A stretch of DNA of 64,000 bases from assembly GCF_038181555.1 (NCBI RefSeq), contig NZ_JBBWUA010000007.1, positions 62,001-126,000 of the forward strand, in the 5' to 3' direction. This document shows positions 62,685 through 64,000 of this stretch, one piece after another. Position 1 is the stretch's first letter. Each line of letters opens with the position of its first letter. This DNA comes from Desulfitobacterium sp038181555. Lineage in GTDB: Bacteria > Bacillota > Desulfitobacteriia > Desulfitobacteriales > Desulfitobacteriaceae. A program made the translations under genes and the position numbers. The notes under the pieces are model-generated. The model had not been told where the DNA came from. It was given only the letters and a program-made list of their open reading frames with translations, and did not search any database.

Positions 62685-63113
62685 ATGTCAGATTGCTGTG
62701 AATATTTAGCGGTCATTAGTCAGAAGTATGCTTCATCAAAACGAGATAGTGGCATAAGAGAACTCTGTGAGCAGGAAAAGGCAAATTATGAGGAAATATA
62801 TGCAGAACTAATAGATAAATACAAAGAGAGAGCTGGAAAAGTTCCTGAAGATGTGAGTGAAATCCAGATCATCAATAGATTTGTAACAAGCAATGACGAG
62901 TGTGTTTCACCGAGGGGACTAGTAAATGTAAGTCTGGAGTATCTCGCGAAATTACTAACATTTGCGGATACTGCAGGTTATGACTGGGAAGTGAATATAT
63001 CGGAGAACAAAAAGACTCACTTTATAAATTTATATAATTGTGACGTAAAGGTAAAGTGTTCAAAAAAAGAATTTGTGGATATGGCAGTCGGAAAAGGATT
63101 TAGGTGTGGTTAA
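62685..63113 (+). CDS. Hypothetical protein, unrecognised
   Basis: A 142-residue soluble protein, AT-rich compared with its neighbours, with a strong AGAGGGGGGA before the ATG. Residues 1-60 are helical and charged; the C-terminal part contains scattered Cys (CCEY, NDEC, NCDVKVKC, FRCG). No family was recognised. It is a single-gene unit between the spo0A terminator and a long bidirectional terminator, so it looks like a recent insertion. No function is proposed. Confidence 0.7.
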   Translation: MSDCCEYLAVISQKYASSKRDSGIRELCEQEKANYEEIYAELIDKYKERAGKVPEDVSEIQIINRFVTSNDECVSPRGLVNVSLEYLAKLLTFADTAGYDWEVNISENKKTHFINLYNCDVKVKCSKKEFVDMAVGKGFRCG

Positions 63114-63158
63114 AAATATTCGGCATAGTGGCTGGCAAATTGAAAACGCAAAAATACT

Positions 63159-63205
63159 AAGAGAGAGCTGATTTACCCTCTATTGAGGCAAATCAGCTCT
63201 CTCTT
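63159..63205. terminator. Bidirectional terminator
   Basis: A 16-bp perfect stem (AAGAGAGAGCTGATTT / AAATCAGCTCTCTCTT) with an inner CCTC / GAGG pair lies between convergent genes, so it can stop transcription from both sides. Confidence 0.9.
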
Positions 63206-63209
63206 ATCG

Positions 63210-64000
63210 TTACTCGCTATACATACTTTCCAGAAGCGCTTGAACATGTTCATTTTCAAGATACTCATCATATTCCATCTTCCGGTCGATGATTCCCCTG
63301 GGAGTTATTTCAATGATGCGATTAGCAATGGTCTGAACAAACTGATGGTCTTGAGAGACAAAGAGAATGGTTCCATCGAACTGAGTAAGGCCATTGTTCA
63401 AGGCGGTGATGGATTCAAGGTCTAAGTGGTTGGTGGGCTCATCCAGCAGTAACACATTCGCGCCGCTTAGCATCATACGGGAGAGCATACAGCGAACCTT
63501 TTCCCCTCCTGAGAGGACATTAGCAGCTTTTAAAGATTCTTCGCCAGAGAAAAGCATTCTGCCTAGGAAGCCACGAACAAAGGACTCGTCTGGGTCCTTA
63601 GAGAATTGCCTCAGCCAGTCCACGAGGGGTAGATTTGTCTCGAAATAGCTGGAATTATCTTTAGGGAGATAGGTTTGGGAAGTAGTCACGCCCCAACTAA
63701 ATTCGCCACTGTCAGCTTCCATTTCGCCCATCAGGATTTTAAGCAACGTCGTTTTAGCGAGCCCGTTAGGCCCTGCGAAGGCAATCTTGTCCCCACGATC
63801 CACAATGAAAGAGACATTGTCGAGGACTTTTTCTCCGTCTATAGTTTTTGTAAGGCCCTCGACTGTAAGCAAGTTGTTGCCTGCTTCACGGTCAGGAGTA
63901 AAAGCGATGTAAGGGTATTTGCGGGAAGAGGGCCGAATATCCTCGAGGGTTAACTTATCAAGCTGCTTTTTACGCGAAGTAGCTTGCTTAGCTTTGGAGG
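63210..64000 (-). CDS. ABC-F family ATPase, C-terminal part (5' end outside window)
   Basis: At least 263 residues of a cytoplasmic ABC-F protein, running off the right edge. The linker (SKAKQATSRKKQLDKL) precedes the second ABC domain. Its P-loop is GPNGLAKTTLLK, with Ala before the Lys instead of the usual Gly. The YLPKDNSSYF, LSGGEKVR signature and LLLDEPTNHLDLESITALN Walker B follow. The FSWGVTTSQTYLPKDNS block is typical of the YbiT/YkpA branch, ribosome-associated factors. An internal start at 63872 exists but the frame continues upstream without a stop. Confidence 0.9.
   Translation of the reverse strand, partial: SKAKQATSRKKQLDKLTLEDIRPSSRKYPYIAFTPDREAGNNLLTVEGLTKTIDGEKVLDNVSFIVDRGDKIAFAGPNGLAKTTLLKILMGEMEADSGEFSWGVTTSQTYLPKDNSSYFETNLPLVDWLRQFSKDPDESFVRGFLGRMLFSGEESLKAANVLSGGEKVRCMLSRMMLSGANVLLLDEPTNHLDLESITALNNGLTQFDGTILFVSQDHQFVQTIANRIIEITPRGIIDRKMEYDEYLENEHVQALLESMYSE

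Overview
This window looks like a chromosomal segment of an endospore-forming, low-to-moderate-GC Firmicute of the Peptococcaceae, most like Desulfitobacterium. That assignment is inferred from protein character and gene order. A full spoIIIA operon, sigK, spoIVB and spo0A, together with the order spoIIIA-acc-asp23-nusB-folD-xse-isp-dxs-tlyA-nadK-argR-recN-spoIVB-spo0A, are typical of sporulating Firmicutes. No rRNA, tRNA, CRISPR array, transposase or prophage gene was seen.

Layout. Positions 1-2972 hold the end of a probable VanW-type protein, mltG, a U32-family tRNA hydroxylation protein and a small DUF4911 protein. Positions 3000-12640 hold a first type IV pilus locus: a separately transcribed pilin behind a structured leader, then pilB, pilC, four prepilin-like genes, a Big-domain lipoprotein, pilM, pilN and pilO. 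The last of the four prepilins is a PilX-like protein with a poly-Asp linker and three carbohydrate-binding-like repeats. Positions 12700-16905 hold sigK, an Lrp regulator with azlCD, psd (minus strand) and a YqeG phosphatase. Positions 17026-21159 are a shikimate operon (aroE, aroC, aroK, aroB) with a prepilin gene inserted. Positions 21438-29958 hold a second type IV pilus locus: four prepilin-like genes, pilB, pilC, a fifth prepilin, the prepilin peptidase, a fused pilM-pilN, pilO and a LysM protein. aroQ, efp and RNase J follow, then spoIIIAA-AH (33306-38518), a carboxyltransferase-BCCP fusion with biotin carboxylase, the Asp23/AmaP envelope genes, nusB, a TsaD-like paralogue, nfnAB, folD-fchA, corA, xseAB, an isoprenoid block (prenyl synthase, dxs) and the tlyA to spo0A block. 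The window ends with an unrecognised gene and the 3' part of a minus-strand ABC-F gene.

How the genes work together. The two pilus loci each encode an ATPase, a platform protein, minor pilins and an alignment complex. The only prepilin peptidase seen (26612-27376) could serve both loci. No retraction ATPase (PilT) or secretin (PilQ) is present, as expected for an organism without an outer membrane that extends but may not retract these pili. The shikimate genes are physically interleaved with pilus genes and end with aroQ. spoIIIA, sigK, spoIVB and spo0A cover sporulation control from initiation to late mother-cell transcription. nfnAB and folD-fchA suggest anaerobic electron bifurcation and folate one-carbon metabolism.

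The most interesting points are four. The pilin leader (about 3125-3251) has a terminator, an alternative pairing and an anti-Shine-Dalgarno segment. The PilX-like pilin carries a variable-looking Asp linker and sugar-binding-like repeats. A BCCP at the usual accB position is fused to a carboxyltransferase. A family of small intergenic hairpin repeats occurs around 30.0-33.3 kb.
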